Shown here in pieces: positions 1 to 11,834 of a stretch of DNA of 64,000 nt (position 1 is its first letter; every line of letters starts with the position of its first letter). The translations under genes and the position numbers were made by a program. Source of the stretch: Fragilariopsis cylindrus CCMP1102 (lineage: Eukaryota > Bacillariophyta > Bacillariophyceae > Bacillariales > Bacillariaceae); assembly GCA_900095095.1 (NCBI GenBank), contig FMBT01000452.1, positions 26,169-90,168 on the forward strand, in the 5' to 3' direction. Under the pieces are notes generated by a model. That model was given only the letters and a program-made list of their open reading frames with translations, was not told the origin of the DNA and did no database searches.

Positions 1-626
1 TAAGGTAAATACTATATATATTACGGCAGCTAGCAACGTATTAATTCTTCTGTTTCGTTCTCGTTTTCGTTTTCCAGTAATAATAGTCGGCGGTTTGCTT
101 CTTGTTTATATTTTTTTTATGCTACTACTGCCCAAGGCCTGAAAAGAGAGAAGATTTGAGCGATCTGAGCGAAGTTGAGCAAGTTGAGCGACGCACGAAA
201 GAGCGAAGATGTGAATGTTACCACGTACTATTACTACTGTATGTAAAGTAAGTACCGTACTGTACTAGTAGTACAGTATGTGATGTGAAGGAACTTTCCA
301 CAAAAAGATCAAAATAATATACACGACTCGACTGACTAACTCACTCAACTCAATTGATGATACAAATAAATCTTTATTGACTGGTCATGATTAAGTTGTA
401 TCTTCAACAAACAGAAATACGACTTATTGAGAATAAATAAATAAAAAATAATCATTCTCATTCCTACAAAAGCAAAGCATCGTAGCTATACCTAGTACAG
501 TACACGGCAGTAGAATAGATTAGAGTAATACTGTTGCAATACATTCGAAGTCAAGTACAGTATAGTACAGCACAGCACAGCTCAAGTACAGCACAAGTTC
601 AGTACAATCATTAGTAGTACATTATT
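1..626. other. intergenic / upstream region
   Basis: No convincing coding sequence is visible. The stretch is rich in variants of GTACTGTAC and GTACAGTA, notably around 235-285 and 490-610, just before the ATG at 627. It probably contains the promoter and 5' UTR of the next gene. Confidence 0.6.
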
Positions 627-2282
627 ATGGCAATGCTAAACAAACGACATCCTAATAATAATGCTGATGCTGCCGGCGACATTGACAATCATAATGATAA
701 TGTAGTGGTTTTAATAGACCAGCAGGATGATGATGACAATAATAATGATAAGAATAAGGCATTACGATCGTCGTCATCGTCGTATAATAAACGTCTGATG
801 AAAATTGGTTTTATTAGTTGTTGTTGTTTTATACTAATTTTACTAACGACCATGAATAGTAATAAAGGTGATGAAAGAATAATTATAGTACAATCGTCTT
901 CAACTCATGGACTTCGAAAATATCCATCCCCTACTCAAAATAAAAATAATTTGTATAACTACGAACCATCCATATTAGAAAGTTATATTGTAAATAATGG
1001 ACGTAGTAATATAAATATGGAATATGATCGTCAAATAGTAAGTATAAATACAAATACAAATAACGACGACGACAAACCTGATAACGAAGTACGTCCATTA
1101 TCATTATCGTCATTACTTTCCTACTACTTCCTACCATCATTCATTAGGAAGAAGTTGAATGATTATTATAATAGTATTGATTATAATAAATTATCCTCTA
1201 ATTTACCAAGTGGTTGTGAACTATGGACAAATCCACAAATCACCACCCCCAAAATATATAAAGCATTACAAAAGTATCGGAAACAATTACAAGATTATAC
1301 TATTGATACAAAACAATTTCAAAGGAAGTTTACTACTAATAATAATGGTGATCAGGGTAATAATGGTGTTGGTAGTGGTGACGGTGAGGGTAGGGGTTAT
1401 TATGATTTGAGAGATTATTTTACGGAGGATGATTATCCTCATAATCCAAATAATAATAGTCTAAATTACAATGATGCTACTTGTGATTCCATATATGATA
1501 TTCATCCTCTGAGTCAGATATTTCGCAATCCATCATTCTTATCCAAATCCAGTGATGGAATATATATGGAACCATTTTTACCACCATTACGGAGTCCGGA
1601 ACTGTGTTATAATGAACAGAAACATGGACAGGAACATGATGAGAGTACTGCTTTAGATTATCACCATTTATTAGATATGGATTATTTAATACATGATTTT
1701 GTCAATATCTGTAAAAAACGTATCCATAAATATAGTCGTACTATATTTATTGATATGGGTGCATCCTTGCAATATCATATTGATGATCATAGTTCGAAAG
1801 AATTGGAATTACCACCCACATTACAATTATTAAATTTATATTCGAAATTTGGTATACAATTTGATCATATATATGGCTATGAGTATACTATAATGGATCC
1901 AAATTTAGTGTATAATGTTCACATACCTAATAAATATAAAGCAGCCTATCATTGGTATAATATTGGTGTCTCATCTAATATAACATCCTATACCAATCCA
2001 TTACGTTTAATATTAGATACGTATAATAAAGAAACGGATTTTATTGTAATAAAATTAGATATTGATACCCCCACCATTGAAATTCAATTATCAAAATTAT
2101 TATTAGAGATACCTGAATTAACAAAACTTGTCGATATCTTTTATTTTGAACATCATATTGCCATGAAAGAATTAAGTGCAGCATGGAAATCTACAATGAT
2201 TAATTCTGGATCGATACAAGATTCCATGGAATTTTTTACTTCATTACGTGAACATAATATATTAGCACATTATTGGATATAA
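627..2282 (+). CDS. FkbM-type methyltransferase-like, single-pass membrane protein
   Basis: This is one uninterrupted exon of 551 aa starting at the first ATG. An Asn/Asp-rich N-terminus is followed by one hydrophobic segment at about residues 59-76, which suggests a type II membrane protein of the endomembrane system. A low-complexity linker leads to a conserved C-terminal domain at about 370-551. That domain begins with TIFIDMGAS, a glycine-containing loop like the SAM-binding motif I of methyltransferases. It continues with YGYEYT, IVIKLDIDTPTIE and FYFEHH, the pattern I associate with FkbM-like domains in algal proteins. The substrate is unknown. Membership of the FkbM fold is inferred from motif order; the reading frame and membrane anchor are seen directly. 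No neighbour suggests a pathway. Confidence 0.75.
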   Translation: MAMLNKRHPNNNADAAGDIDNHNDNVVVLIDQQDDDDNNNDKNKALRSSSSSYNKRLMKIGFISCCCFILILLTTMNSNKGDERIIIVQSSSTHGLRKYPSPTQNKNNLYNYEPSILESYIVNNGRSNINMEYDRQIVSINTNTNNDDDKPDNEVRPLSLSSLLSYYFLPSFIRKKLNDYYNSIDYNKLSSNLPSGCELWTNPQITTPKIYKALQKYRKQLQDYTIDTKQFQRKFTTNNNGDQGNNGVGSGDGEGRGYYDLRDYFTEDDYPHNPNNNSLNYNDATCDSIYDIHPLSQIFRNPSFLSKSSDGIYMEPFLPPLRSPELCYNEQKHGQEHDESTALDYHHLLDMDYLIHDFVNICKKRIHKYSRTIFIDMGASLQYHIDDHSSKELELPPTLQLLNLYSKFGIQFDHIYGYEYTIMDPNLVYNVHIPNKYKAAYHWYNIGVSSNITSYTNPLRLILDTYNKETDFIVIKLDIDTPTIEIQLSKLLLEIPELTKLVDIFYFEHHIAMKELSAAWKSTMINSGSIQDSMEFFTSLREHNILAHYWI

Positions 2283-2676
2283 AAAGACTATAAAATAGTA
2301 TGGACAATACAAAAAAAAGCAACACATCAACAAAGTACTGTAAAATATAAAATAGTTACACTAAACGATACATACGAAAATAAAGTAGAAAGCATACAGT
2401 ACAGTGCAGTACATTCCTACAACATATACAGTACTGTACATGTCCACCGCCAAGCAAGGGGCTTTTTCCGTTAGTAAAAAAACCAATAAAACTATTTAGT
2501 TCTAAAATCTCCTCTTGTTTCAGTAAAGAATCCGAATGAATGAATCGAATCGAAAGAATCGAATGAATGAATATCAATCATCGAATTCATTACTTTATGT
2601 ATGTATGTATGTATGTATGCATGCATGCATTGTATGTAGGTAGGTAGGTAGGTAGGTAGGTAGGTATGTATGTATG

Positions 2677-2707
<31 letters not shown>

Positions 2708-3327
2708 CGTAATAATATTATATGCATTATTTTTGTTTCTCTCCGGAAAGATCTGTTTGGCGGCATGCACGGGCGGGCCGCGCATCTATTAGGGAGGACG
2801 ACAGGGCGTAGTATCGAGAAAAATTATATGAACAGTACATACATTGTCATTCTTTGGAAGTACAGCTCATTTTTTCCCGCCATCACATAATTTTTTTGAA
2901 TTTCTATATTTCACATCTGGCTGCAACTACTATTTGTACAATGTAGTTCCTACTGTGTAGCTAGTAGCGTGCATCGATCAATATATCCTAGTATCTTCAC
3001 ATCAAGCAAGCAAGCAAGCAAGCAACCGATCAGATCAGTTAATTGTACTGTACTTGACTTGACTTGTGCATTATTTAAACAAATAAATACAGTAATCATA
3101 TTGTTTGTCGTCGTACTGTTCTGTTCGTTCTGTTCCGTAACTGAGTAGCGAGAGTAATTCGTTCATTCATTCATTCACCCGCGAAAGAAAATCCATCATA
3201 AGCAAGAAGCGCATCAACTTCACATGACTGCCTGCACCTTAATCTTCCCCTTCTCTTTCTCTACTACAGTACTAGTAGGATTGCATCGCGAAGCGAATAA
3301 ACAACAATATAACATTATAGTATCATA
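2283..3327. other. intergenic region with tetranucleotide microsatellites
   Basis: No gene is seen. Tracts of TATG and GTAG units lie around 2598-2705, and a CAAG tract lies at 3003-3025. Some GTAC-rich palindromic motifs occur near 2395-2435 and 3045-3060. The last few hundred bases probably hold the promoter of the CCCH gene. Confidence 0.6.
2598..2705. repeat. TATG / GTAG compound microsatellite
   Basis: Tandem tetranucleotide units: TATG/GTAT, then GTAG for about 30 bases, then TATG again. The tract is essentially uninterrupted. Confidence 0.95.
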
Positions 3328-6300
3328 ATGGTACGACCAATCATAATCCCAAGGCATCAATCATCAACATCAACATCAACATCAGCATGGTCGCCGTCAT
3401 CGTTGTCATCGTTGCCGTCGCAACAGCAGCGACAGCATCAGCAGCTCGGTAGACATGATGGCGATGATGGTGCTACTACTGGAAGCATTACGGAAAGAAG
3501 AAGTAGTACTAGAAACAACAATATACATCCTTTTAATAATATTTACCATCATCGTCGTCGTCAGTGGCAGGATAATAATAATAATAATAATAGTAGTAGT
3601 GTTGATGACTGTACTAGTAGTAACGGGAGTAGTAGAAGCAGTAATAATGATAGTTATAATACTGTTGGTAATATTATGATTCCAGGTATACGTAGACATG
3701 GACAACAACCACGACATTCTTCTTCTTCTTTGAACAACAATCATCAAACTATAGCTACTCTCGAACATTTACAACAGCCACTTCTATATGATGATCAACA
3801 AAAGGTAGATCAGGATAATCCTACTAAATTGGTTCTACAACCCCGACAACGACCGATGACGATGATAACTGCTCAACAACAACAACTTTATTCAACTCCA
3901 GAAAAGAAGCAAAAGGAAAACAAGATGAACAGTATTAGTAGTAGTAACGTCCGATATGCTGTGTACACACAAAATAAAAACTCTAAACAGAATAATAAGA
4001 AAAGTAAGAAAAGTAAGAAAAAGAAAAAATCTTCACCATCATCTGTCATATCAATTTCTAATAATCCACTAGATTTCATCTTGGAGGAAGGAGAAGAATT
4101 TGAAGATGAAACTACCGATGATGATAATGATGATGACAATGACAATGATGACAATGATGACAATGATGACAATGATGACAATGATGACAATGATGACAAT
4201 GATGATGATGATGAAGGAACAGGAGATCTTGCTGTCTTTGATTCAGAAGAATCAGTAGTTAGTTCAGTATTTAGTTCAATGTTTAAAGATCTTGAAGATG
4301 GTGATAATGAAGATGAAGATGAAGAAGCCGAAGTAGAAGAAGAAGCTAAAGAAATAGAAATAGAGACAGCAGCTGCAGCAGTGGCAGCAGGAAGAGTCCT
4401 CCAAACAACGGAGGCGACGAAGGCGACGAAATATCGTAATAGTACTGGGTGTACTACTACACGTAGGAAGAAAAACGTATGTACATCAATGTTTCCAAAT
4501 CATCAGAAAGAAGAAGATATTGAAGAAGAAGAATTTTTCTATAAGTACGATGATGTTGATGATTTTGATGTAGAACGATTATCAGATGCATTTGGTAGTA
4601 GTACATTTGGTAGTACAATCAACCATGTTGATGAAGAAAGTTATAAACAAGAATTTGATTGTTGGGATACAAGAGCAACAACATTTCCAGGAATGATGAA
4701 TGGTGTACATCAAAAGGAACAATTTTCTATTGCTGCTGGTGCTAGTGGTGCTGTTGGTGGTGCTAGTGGTGCAGATATTATAGCAACAACAACAACAACA
4801 TTTTTAGGAATGATGAATGATATTCATTATGATGAACAATTTGCTATTGCTAGTGGTGGTGCTGGTGCTGGTGCTACTGGTAATAGTAGTAGTAGTGTAG
4901 CACCAATAACACCAACAACATTACAAAAACAAGAAGAACAAAGGGAACGTACAAACATCAATAATCTTCCTACTCGTGATAATAATCATGACAATTGCAA
5001 GTATAATAACAATAACAATAATAATAATACTTCGCTTCATCTTCCAATGCATAAAATATTAAAAACGGCTGCATACAAAAGTCGTTTAGGTTCACCTTTA
5101 CATCAACATCAAGTTTATAAAAATCAAACTCAACAGAAAACTCCTAGGCCATGTCGTTTCTTTTTCCGGCAAGGTTCTTGTCGATACGGTGAAAATTGTC
5201 GATTTAGTCATGTAGTAGAAACGGGACAAAATCAACAGCAGCAGCATAGTCGAGATAAAAAAACACCGAGTGCTCAACAGCATCAATTACAACAACATCA
5301 ATTGTTGCAACCACCACATGTTACTAATAGTATTTCGACAACAGAACGATCGTTATTTTTTCCATCATCGTCACCGATTATGATAACTCCACCATCATCT
5401 TCATCATACTCACATCAGCAGCATCAGCAACAGCAGCAACATCAACATCAACCAACATTATCATCATCATTGTTCAACAACTTTAGTTCTTCGTCATTGC
5501 CGCCGAATATGCCATCATTGTATCCACGACCGTCACCACTGCTATGTGTAGAAGTAGAACAACAACAACTACGACATCGTCGTGGTAGTGGTGGTGAAAC
5601 TACTCCTACTCTTCTAATGAATGATCGATATGATAAATATAAACAAATGAATCGAATAAATTCTAAACTTAATAATAATAATGATAAACAACATAACATG
5701 CTACTACTTTCACGTCAAAATCAACAATTACGTCATCAGAATGAGAATGAGAATGACAATGACAACGAGAATCACAATCACAATGAAAATGACATTGACA
5801 ATAAAAACAATGATGCATTTAATATTGCAGAGGAAGAATTATTAAATGATATCCAACATTCATTTGATGTTGTTGAAAAACTTCAAATGAAAATCAATTT
5901 AGCAAAGCAACATCATAATGCATGTATAGTAAGACATCAAAATGCATGCTCAAAACGTAATATAGAAGTTGAATCGTATGCTGTACAAACATTACATCTT
6001 GAAATAATTAATAAATATATTGGAACAAATGAAAAAGCACGTCAATTGTTATTGTTGGATGATGATTTTTTTTTTAATAATGGTGGTGGTGGTGGTACGA
6101 CGTCGTCATCAATCTTAAATTCAAGTTTTGCTAGTACACAACCAGGATTGATCAAACCGGGGATACGTCATAGTATAAAAAATAATAGTAATGATAATCA
6201 TCATCAGCAGGAACAGGAACAGGAACAGGAAAATAATGAGAATACAAATAATAATATAAAAATTGATAATCCATATGGAGATAAATCTGTTGAAGAATTA

Positions 6301-6573
6301 CGTGTAATAAAAAATCGTTTAATTATGATAAAAGATTTATTTACAAATGCTCAACAACAGCAACAGCAACAGCAACAGCAACAAAATGATTCAAAAGATT
6401 CATCAGTATCATTATCAGAAGAAGAAGACAAGGATAAGGATAAGGATAAGGATAAGAAACAGCAGCAGCAGCAATCACTAAATAAACAACAACAGACGGG
6501 GGATGATTCACAAATAAGGATCGAAAATGCAACATCCAAATACATTTTATTTAGGAATCGTAATTTAATATAG
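3328..6573 (+). CDS. Low-complexity protein with one CCCH zinc finger
   Basis: Single exon of 1081 aa from a clear ATG. Most of the protein is low complexity (Ser, Asn, Gln, His). It includes an Asp-Asn-Asp repeat at about residues 265-297, an acidic stretch to about 345, and a poly-Gln run near 1009-1018. The one recognisable domain is a canonical C-x8-C-x5-C-x3-H zinc finger, with Cys609, Cys618, Cys624 and His628. Such fingers usually bind RNA, so a post-transcriptional regulator is a reasonable inference. A charged, possibly helical region lies at about 840-900 and another near 985-1005. The trinucleotide repeats should be polymorphic in length. The frame is intact despite these repeats. 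Confidence 0.8.
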   Translation: MVRPIIIPRHQSSTSTSTSAWSPSSLSSLPSQQQRQHQQLGRHDGDDGATTGSITERRSSTRNNNIHPFNNIYHHRRRQWQDNNNNNNSSSVDDCTSSNGSSRSSNNDSYNTVGNIMIPGIRRHGQQPRHSSSSLNNNHQTIATLEHLQQPLLYDDQQKVDQDNPTKLVLQPRQRPMTMITAQQQQLYSTPEKKQKENKMNSISSSNVRYAVYTQNKNSKQNNKKSKKSKKKKKSSPSSVISISNNPLDFILEEGEEFEDETTDDDNDDDNDNDDNDDNDDNDDNDDNDDNDDDDEGTGDLAVFDSEESVVSSVFSSMFKDLEDGDNEDEDEEAEVEEEAKEIEIETAAAAVAAGRVLQTTEATKATKYRNSTGCTTTRRKKNVCTSMFPNHQKEEDIEEEEFFYKYDDVDDFDVERLSDAFGSSTFGSTINHVDEESYKQEFDCWDTRATTFPGMMNGVHQKEQFSIAAGASGAVGGASGADIIATTTTTFLGMMNDIHYDEQFAIASGGAGAGATGNSSSSVAPITPTTLQKQEEQRERTNINNLPTRDNNHDNCKYNNNNNNNNTSLHLPMHKILKTAAYKSRLGSPLHQHQVYKNQTQQKTPRPCRFFFRQGSCRYGENCRFSHVVETGQNQQQQHSRDKKTPSAQQHQLQQHQLLQPPHVTNSISTTERSLFFPSSSPIMITPPSSSSYSHQQHQQQQQHQHQPTLSSSLFNNFSSSSLPPNMPSLYPRPSPLLCVEVEQQQLRHRRGSGGETTPTLLMNDRYDKYKQMNRINSKLNNNNDKQHNMLLLSRQNQQLRHQNENENDNDNENHNHNENDIDNKNNDAFNIAEEELLNDIQHSFDVVEKLQMKINLAKQHHNACIVRHQNACSKRNIEVESYAVQTLHLEIINKYIGTNEKARQLLLLDDDFFFNNGGGGGTTSSSILNSSFASTQPGLIKPGIRHSIKNNSNDNHHQQEQEQEQENNENTNNNIKIDNPYGDKSVEELRVIKNRLIMIKDLFTNAQQQQQQQQQQQNDSKDSSVSLSEEEDKDKDKDKDKKQQQQQSLNKQQQTGDDSQIRIENATSKYILFRNRNLI

Positions 6574-6680
6574 CTATAACATAATAATGCACACATTCAT
6601 CAAACAGCACATTGCAGTGCAGTGTAGTACTGTACTTTACAGGAAACTCATATCCATATACAACTTGTAGGAACAGCGCA

Positions 6681-6760
6681 TAGTCTAGCATAGTCTAGCA
6701 TAGTCTAGCACAGTCTAGCATAGTCTAGCACAGTCTAGCATAGTCTAGCACAGTCTAGCA
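6681..6760. repeat. Eight tandem 10-bp units
   Basis: Eight consecutive copies of YAGTCTAGCA with no length variation, in the order T,T,T,C,T,C,T,C at the first base. It lies about 110 bp after the stop of the CCCH gene, in its presumed 3' flank. Confidence 0.97.
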
Positions 6761-7029
6761 TAGGATATTACTGTATGGGATGAATATTTTTTTTGATTAT
6801 ATCATTATATATATGTAGATCCTTTCGATTCCTCAAAAGAGATAACGATTTTGCCGTAGCAACCGATTATTGAGATTATCTTAAGACGCGACACAAGAAA
6901 CATGATTATAAATCTCCCCAAATTAGCATAGAGGGGGCCCCGAAAATAAATGTATTCAGGGACAAAAAAATGTATTTGGGGACAAAATATTACATACAAA
7001 AATATTGTATATGTACTACACTAGTACTA

Positions 7030-9293
7030 TTAAGTCGGGTGCACTAACATCCACATAGTATACTAGAACATTGTGGTTGTTGAATAAACTGCATTCCGCT
7101 TTTAAGGCAGGCACAAACAAATAACAAGACTTTTGATCAAAATGAACCACAAAATATCTCATTTGAAAGAGTTGCAACAGACAACACCAGCAGGATTAGG
7201 TGCATAAGCATTCACATAGTGTATCAAAACATTGTGTTTGCCTTCTACAACTTTTCTGTTCATGTGGTTGAGGAATAAAATTTGTTTTACTATTGTTGCA
7301 TGCACAAAAATAAAGAGGTTTTTGATCAGAAATGAACAACAAAATATCTTATTTGAAAGGGTTCCATAGGACAACACTAGATGGGTGAGGGGTGCAAGCA
7401 TTCACATAGTGTATCAAAACATTGTGTTTGCCTTCTACAACTTTTCTGTTCCTGTGGTTGAGGAATAAAATTTGTTTTACTATTGTTGCATGCACAAAAA
7501 TAAAGAGGTTTTTGATCAGAAATGAACAACAAAATATCTTATTTGAAAGGGTTCCATAGGACAACACCAGATGGGTGCGGGGTGCAAGCATTCACATAGT
7601 GTATCAAAACATTGTGTTTGCCTTCTACAACTTTTCTGTTCATGTGGTTGAGGAATGAAATTTGTTTTACTGTTGTTGCACGCAGAAAAATTAAAAGCTT
7701 TTTAATCAGAAATGAACAACAAAATATCTCATTTGAAAGAGTTGCATAGGACATTACCTTCTTTGTCAGGTGCATAAGCATTCACATAGTGCACTAGAAC
7801 ATTATGTACTAGAACATTGTTTGTGCCTCCTACAACTTTTCTGTCCATGTGGCTACTGAATAAATTCAGTTTTGCTTTTGTGACAGGCACAAAAAGAACA
7901 ACATGATGTTTGATCAGAAATATTGAACAGCAGAATATCTCAGTTGAAAGGGTTACAGAGGACAACACCAAATGGGTTGGGTGCACTAACATCCAAATAG
8001 TGTATTAGAACATTGTGTGTGCCTCCTACTACTTTTCTGTTCATGTGGTTGTGGAATTAAATTCATTACTCTGTTATGGTAAGCACATAACCAGAACATG
8101 ATTTTGGATCAGAAATAATGAACAACAAAATATCTCATTTGAAATGGTTACAGAGGACAACACCAGATGGGCTGGGTGCACAAACATCTACATAGTTTAC
8201 TAGAACATTGTGTTTCCCTCCTACCATTGCTCCATTCCTGGTGGTTCATCATCACTTGACTAAAGTAATTCTGATTGGTATCATTATTTATTTGTATCTC
8301 AAAAATTCTCCTTAGGTTCTACAACCAGCATGGTGCACCAGAATACCACCCAGTCATTTATCTCATTCCCATAGGGGATGAACCAAGGGTTATGATCCCT
8401 CATACATACCTTATTCTTGCCTCCAGAACACAAACATTGCATCTTGGCCAACATGGTTTGAACACCCAGATACCTTCCATATATATATATATATATGGGC
8501 AAAACAGACCAACAATACCTTGAACATTTACCATATTGGTGGTGTGGTGGGGCAGGGAACAATAGAATAGACATAAAATGTACACATTGCAAACATTTTT
8601 GAGACGCTACCGCGCCCATACCAGGTATGCTGAGTCCCAAATAACAAAGCTAGTCATCAAACTAACTCATTAAGGTTTTGGACTATATCATTGCTGTAGG
8701 TAACCATAGATATATTTGGATGTCACTGGTCAAAACCCACCTCTATTAAAACACACAATTTCCTTAAGTGCCAAGTGCGCGTGTAATCAAGGCCGTATTG
8801 CACCTAATAACCATGAAAGGTTATATGGAGCTCATCATTATACCTATGGGTACAAGATCCAACTATTGCTTAGGACTGTAGGGAGGTTAGGAAGGTGTCA
8901 GTATTTGCTAAGCCCCAAAAGGGTCATTTAGGTCCCAAAAGAGGTTTTCCCCTCTAGTGCCCACATCAGCATGGTCCTGCCATAGCTTGCCAAGTTTTTA
9001 TTGCCTTTGGTGTATATGGTCAACCCTATGTGCTTACTTTGGGATAATTAATCCCCCCCCGATGGGCCATTTTCCCATGTCCTAGGCTGCATCACCACAC
9101 CCTTTAGCACCTTCAAGTGTGAAGAACACATACCTAGCGCCCCAAAGTCCCGTCCAGGTATCCACCCTATGCATATTAAGTTCAGATTATACCATCAAAT
9201 TGGGACTTTATACATGCTAGGATGGGTTAGAATGCCAGAAAGTGGACTGGTACAGGTAGCTAGCAATTACCACAGGACATGATTTAGTTTATC
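7030..9293 (+). mobile_element. Repeat element copy 1 (satellite core plus non-coding arm)
   Basis: The left part is a ~190-bp satellite array. The right part (about 8215-9230) is collinear with 33825-34960 in the same orientation, including a shared AT-rich block and shared gene-less spacer. It ends near 9293 with CATGATTTAGTTTAT, which matches the putative termini of the other two copies near 32367 and 56871. No transposase is present, so it would be non-autonomous. I do not see a clear left terminus, so the start is approximate. Minus-strand ORFs of ~80 aa recur only because the repeat recurs. Confidence 0.7.
7040..8200 (+). repeat. ~190-bp satellite array, copy 1
   Basis: Six to seven diverged head-to-tail monomers of about 190 bp; one near 7750-7960 is longer, about 211 bp. 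The best marker is GGACAACACCAGATGGG, with matches or variants near 7180, 7371, 7560, 7961 and 8155. Monomers also share GAACATTGTGTTTGCCTYCTAC and a TTTGATCAGAAATGAACAAC-like segment. The same satellite recurs at 32590-33800, 49390-50044 and 55935-56370, always in this orientation. Confidence 0.93.
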
Positions 9294-9440
9294 GCCTTAT
9301 TTAAAATAAAAACTAAATACGTACAAGTCTGTCCCTTTTGACTAGAAAATAAAGTGCTACCAAAAAAAAGTCACAGTGTTTTTAACTAATTAAAAAGCCT
9401 AAAAAAGTTAAAGTGTGCTGTTAATCCTGCTGATATTGTA

Positions 9441-9482
9441 ATTGCTATTGCTATTGCTATTGCTATTGCTATTGCTATTGCT
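9441..9482. repeat. ATTGCT hexanucleotide microsatellite
   Basis: About seven tandem ATTGCT units just downstream of the stop codon of the minus-strand dioxygenase gene. Confidence 0.95.
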
Positions 9483-9501
9483 GCAACTGTTACTGTTATT
9501 G

Positions 9502-11292
9502 CTATTGTTTTAATGCATTGAATGAAATATCTAAAAATTGATCAATCAGTTTTGTTTGTTGCTTTTGTTTCTTTACTTGCTGCAGCACATCTTTATCATT
9601 ATCATTATCAATATCAATATCAACATATTTATTATTATCATTATCATTATCACTATCATTATGATTATTATTCTTACTACTATTACTAGCTGTCATATGT
9701 TCATGTAACATAATTTGTAATACATATCTACCAGGTGAACACAGACATTGAATTGATGTATCATTTAAATCGATACCAAAACCTAATCCATATGATAATG
9801 TATTACGTAATTCCGCTATCATTTGTATTTGGACAGTTGTTGTTGTCAACTGCTGCGAATGTTGTTGCTGTTGCTGTAGTTCTTGCATTTGTATCATTTG
9901 ACACAATACATCTTCAACAGTAGCAACCTCATTATTTGATTTAACGTTGTCGTCGTTGTCGTTGTCATCATCGTCTTCGCTGGTATTATTCTTGCTTGTA
10001 TTGGTATTGGTATTAGTATCAGAATTGTTATCTTTAAACAAAATATCAGTACGTAATACATATTTTGTACCAAATGATATTAATGGACAACCACGATGAT
10101 ATAAATCATGTTCAAATAATACTACTGACCTGCTTTTGGTATTATTTTACAACACTCTTTTGTTGATGTTGATGTTGTGGTGGAAGATGACGTAGTGTTA
10201 GAAGCTGCAGTCCTACCTGTATTATATATTTCATCCTCTTCTTTTGATAAAAATTCAGTTTCACCACCATTAAAATCTTTACCATTCCCATCATTTAAAT
10301 ACAATAGTACAGTAATGTAGCTACTACTAGTAGTACCTTGATTATCACTACCAATTTCTATTTCTGTGGTGGCATCAAAATGTGGTTGAAATTCATCATT
10401 GTCCCCCGCATCATATTTCAATACACGTAATCTTGGATTTAATCCTATTGGCATCGATATAGATTCACGTTTTATAAATTGAGTCATTCCATTTGATAGA
10501 CATGATATGTGGTATTGTTATTATCTTCATTGTTATCATCGTTGTTGTTATCATCCTGCTGTACTGCTTCACCATCACCATCCAGTGATGACGATAATAA
10601 TAGTATTGGTTGTAATCGTTTCCATAATAACTCTTCTACAATTGTTTTCGAATGAAATACAGCTAATTTATGTGGATTTGGACGTTCCAATTTCACTTCA
10701 AATTTAGTTTCACCATCTGGTGATGTATGCATTGCATGGGTATATATTGAAATGATCTTTATTATCTGAACTACTATTGGTACTACTCGAACTAGTTAAC
10801 TATTCGTATTACTATTCGAACTATTTCGAGCTTGAACTACTACTATTTGCAGCAACATTTATCAGTTGAAGACATTCCTCTTTTGTTAAAATATTTGTTA
10901 TTTCAAATGCAAAACAATCCTCTGGATTATAGTATTTTCGTGATACACCTTTCGAGTTGGGTAATTTATACGACGTGCCTGTGGACGACGAATAGGTAAT
11001 ACAGGATGACGATGAGGAAGGGTATTGCTACTACTGCTACTACTGATATCGCTTCTTACTGCTGGTGGGGTAGTGGTGCGTCGTAGTTGTTTTCTATATG
11101 TATTTCTTCTTCTAATTCTACCACTTCTTCTGCCATCGTCATAATAATTCCTCCTCCTCCACCGATGACGGAAGATAATCCAGATAAACCTAATATATCA
11201 AAAAGTGCAGCATCAGACGAAGAACATGATGACGTCGAAGTACTTGATGCAGTATCATCATTGAGGTCGTCGTCATTTTTAACGCATATCAT
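9502..11292 (-). CDS. Prolyl 4-hydroxylase-like 2OG-Fe(II) dioxygenase (frame broken)
   Basis: Conserved segments follow each other on the minus strand in several frames. After an Asp/Ser-rich N-terminus (ATG at 11292) come YYNPEDCFAFEI and LTKEECLQLI around 10850-10960. Next are PNPHKLAVFHSK (~10650), GLNPRLRVLKYDAGD (~10430), the metal motif PHFDA (His and Asp of HxD near 10374-10382), GGETEF (~10265) and HRGCPLISFGTKYVLRTDIL (~10050-10105). The last supplies the distal His and the basic residue expected to bind 2-oxoglutarate. This is the order of the prolyl 4-hydroxylase alpha-subunit-like fold. Frame breaks occur near 10131 (one extra G restores it), about 10490-10505, about 10740-10830 and near 10990-11050. 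Two of these lie in repeat-rich inserts. All iron and 2OG ligands are retained, so I favour sequence error over a pseudogene. Peptidyl-proline is the usual substrate; the actual one is unknown. Confidence 0.75.
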
Positions 11293-11834
11293 GGTGCTGT
11301 TATATTGTTCGTTATATTGTATTCTATGTATTGTGTCTTTGTGTCAAAATTCACTCATCTGACCGATCTCTCTTTCCATTCATATTTTTTGTTTGTCGTC
11401 GTTATATTATGATGATTGTTCGCGCCATGATTGGATAAGGGGATTTGGATTTGGATTGGTTGACTGACATACAGGGTACAGTAATCAACAAAACATTGCA
11501 GTCCCGTTTCGAACAAATAATAAAGACATCACTAAAAGCTCATCATTATTTTTGACATGTCTGTATTTGATTGATATTTATGTCATCATTGATTGATTGC
11601 TTTCACAACGCAAAGCAAAGCGAAGCGTCCCCCATCAATCGTGGTAAACGATACACACAAGAAGGAACAATCACTGCAACAATAATAGCATCAACAATAA
11701 CAACGTCACATCATATCATATCGTATCATACATACTATAGCTAGTTTGTTAGTCGTATGCATATGTAACAAGTAAAAAACGTTGGTCTATTGTCATTTCA
11801 AAATAACAGAACGATATCAAACAATACAATAACA
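11293..11834. other. divergent intergenic region
   Basis: It lies between the minus-strand dioxygenase and the plus-strand small protein and probably contains both promoters. I see no gene, only short repeated motifs such as ATCATATCATATCGTATCATA near 11710. Confidence 0.5.

Noticed and set aside
7159-7992. Four overlapping ~80-aa minus-strand ORFs with similar proteins
   Set aside because: They recur with the ~190-bp satellite period and end at monomer variations; they are shadows of the repeat. The same applies to 32628-33564 and 49552-50194.
8299-8640. Minus-strand ORF similar to one at 33993-34355
   Set aside because: The similarity is explained by the shared arm of the repeat element. 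The two differ by indels and frame changes and show no domain.
9502-11292. Calling the dioxygenase a pseudogene
   Set aside because: All metal and 2-oxoglutarate ligands are retained and the breaks resemble those of many other genes in the window, so assembly error is the better explanation.
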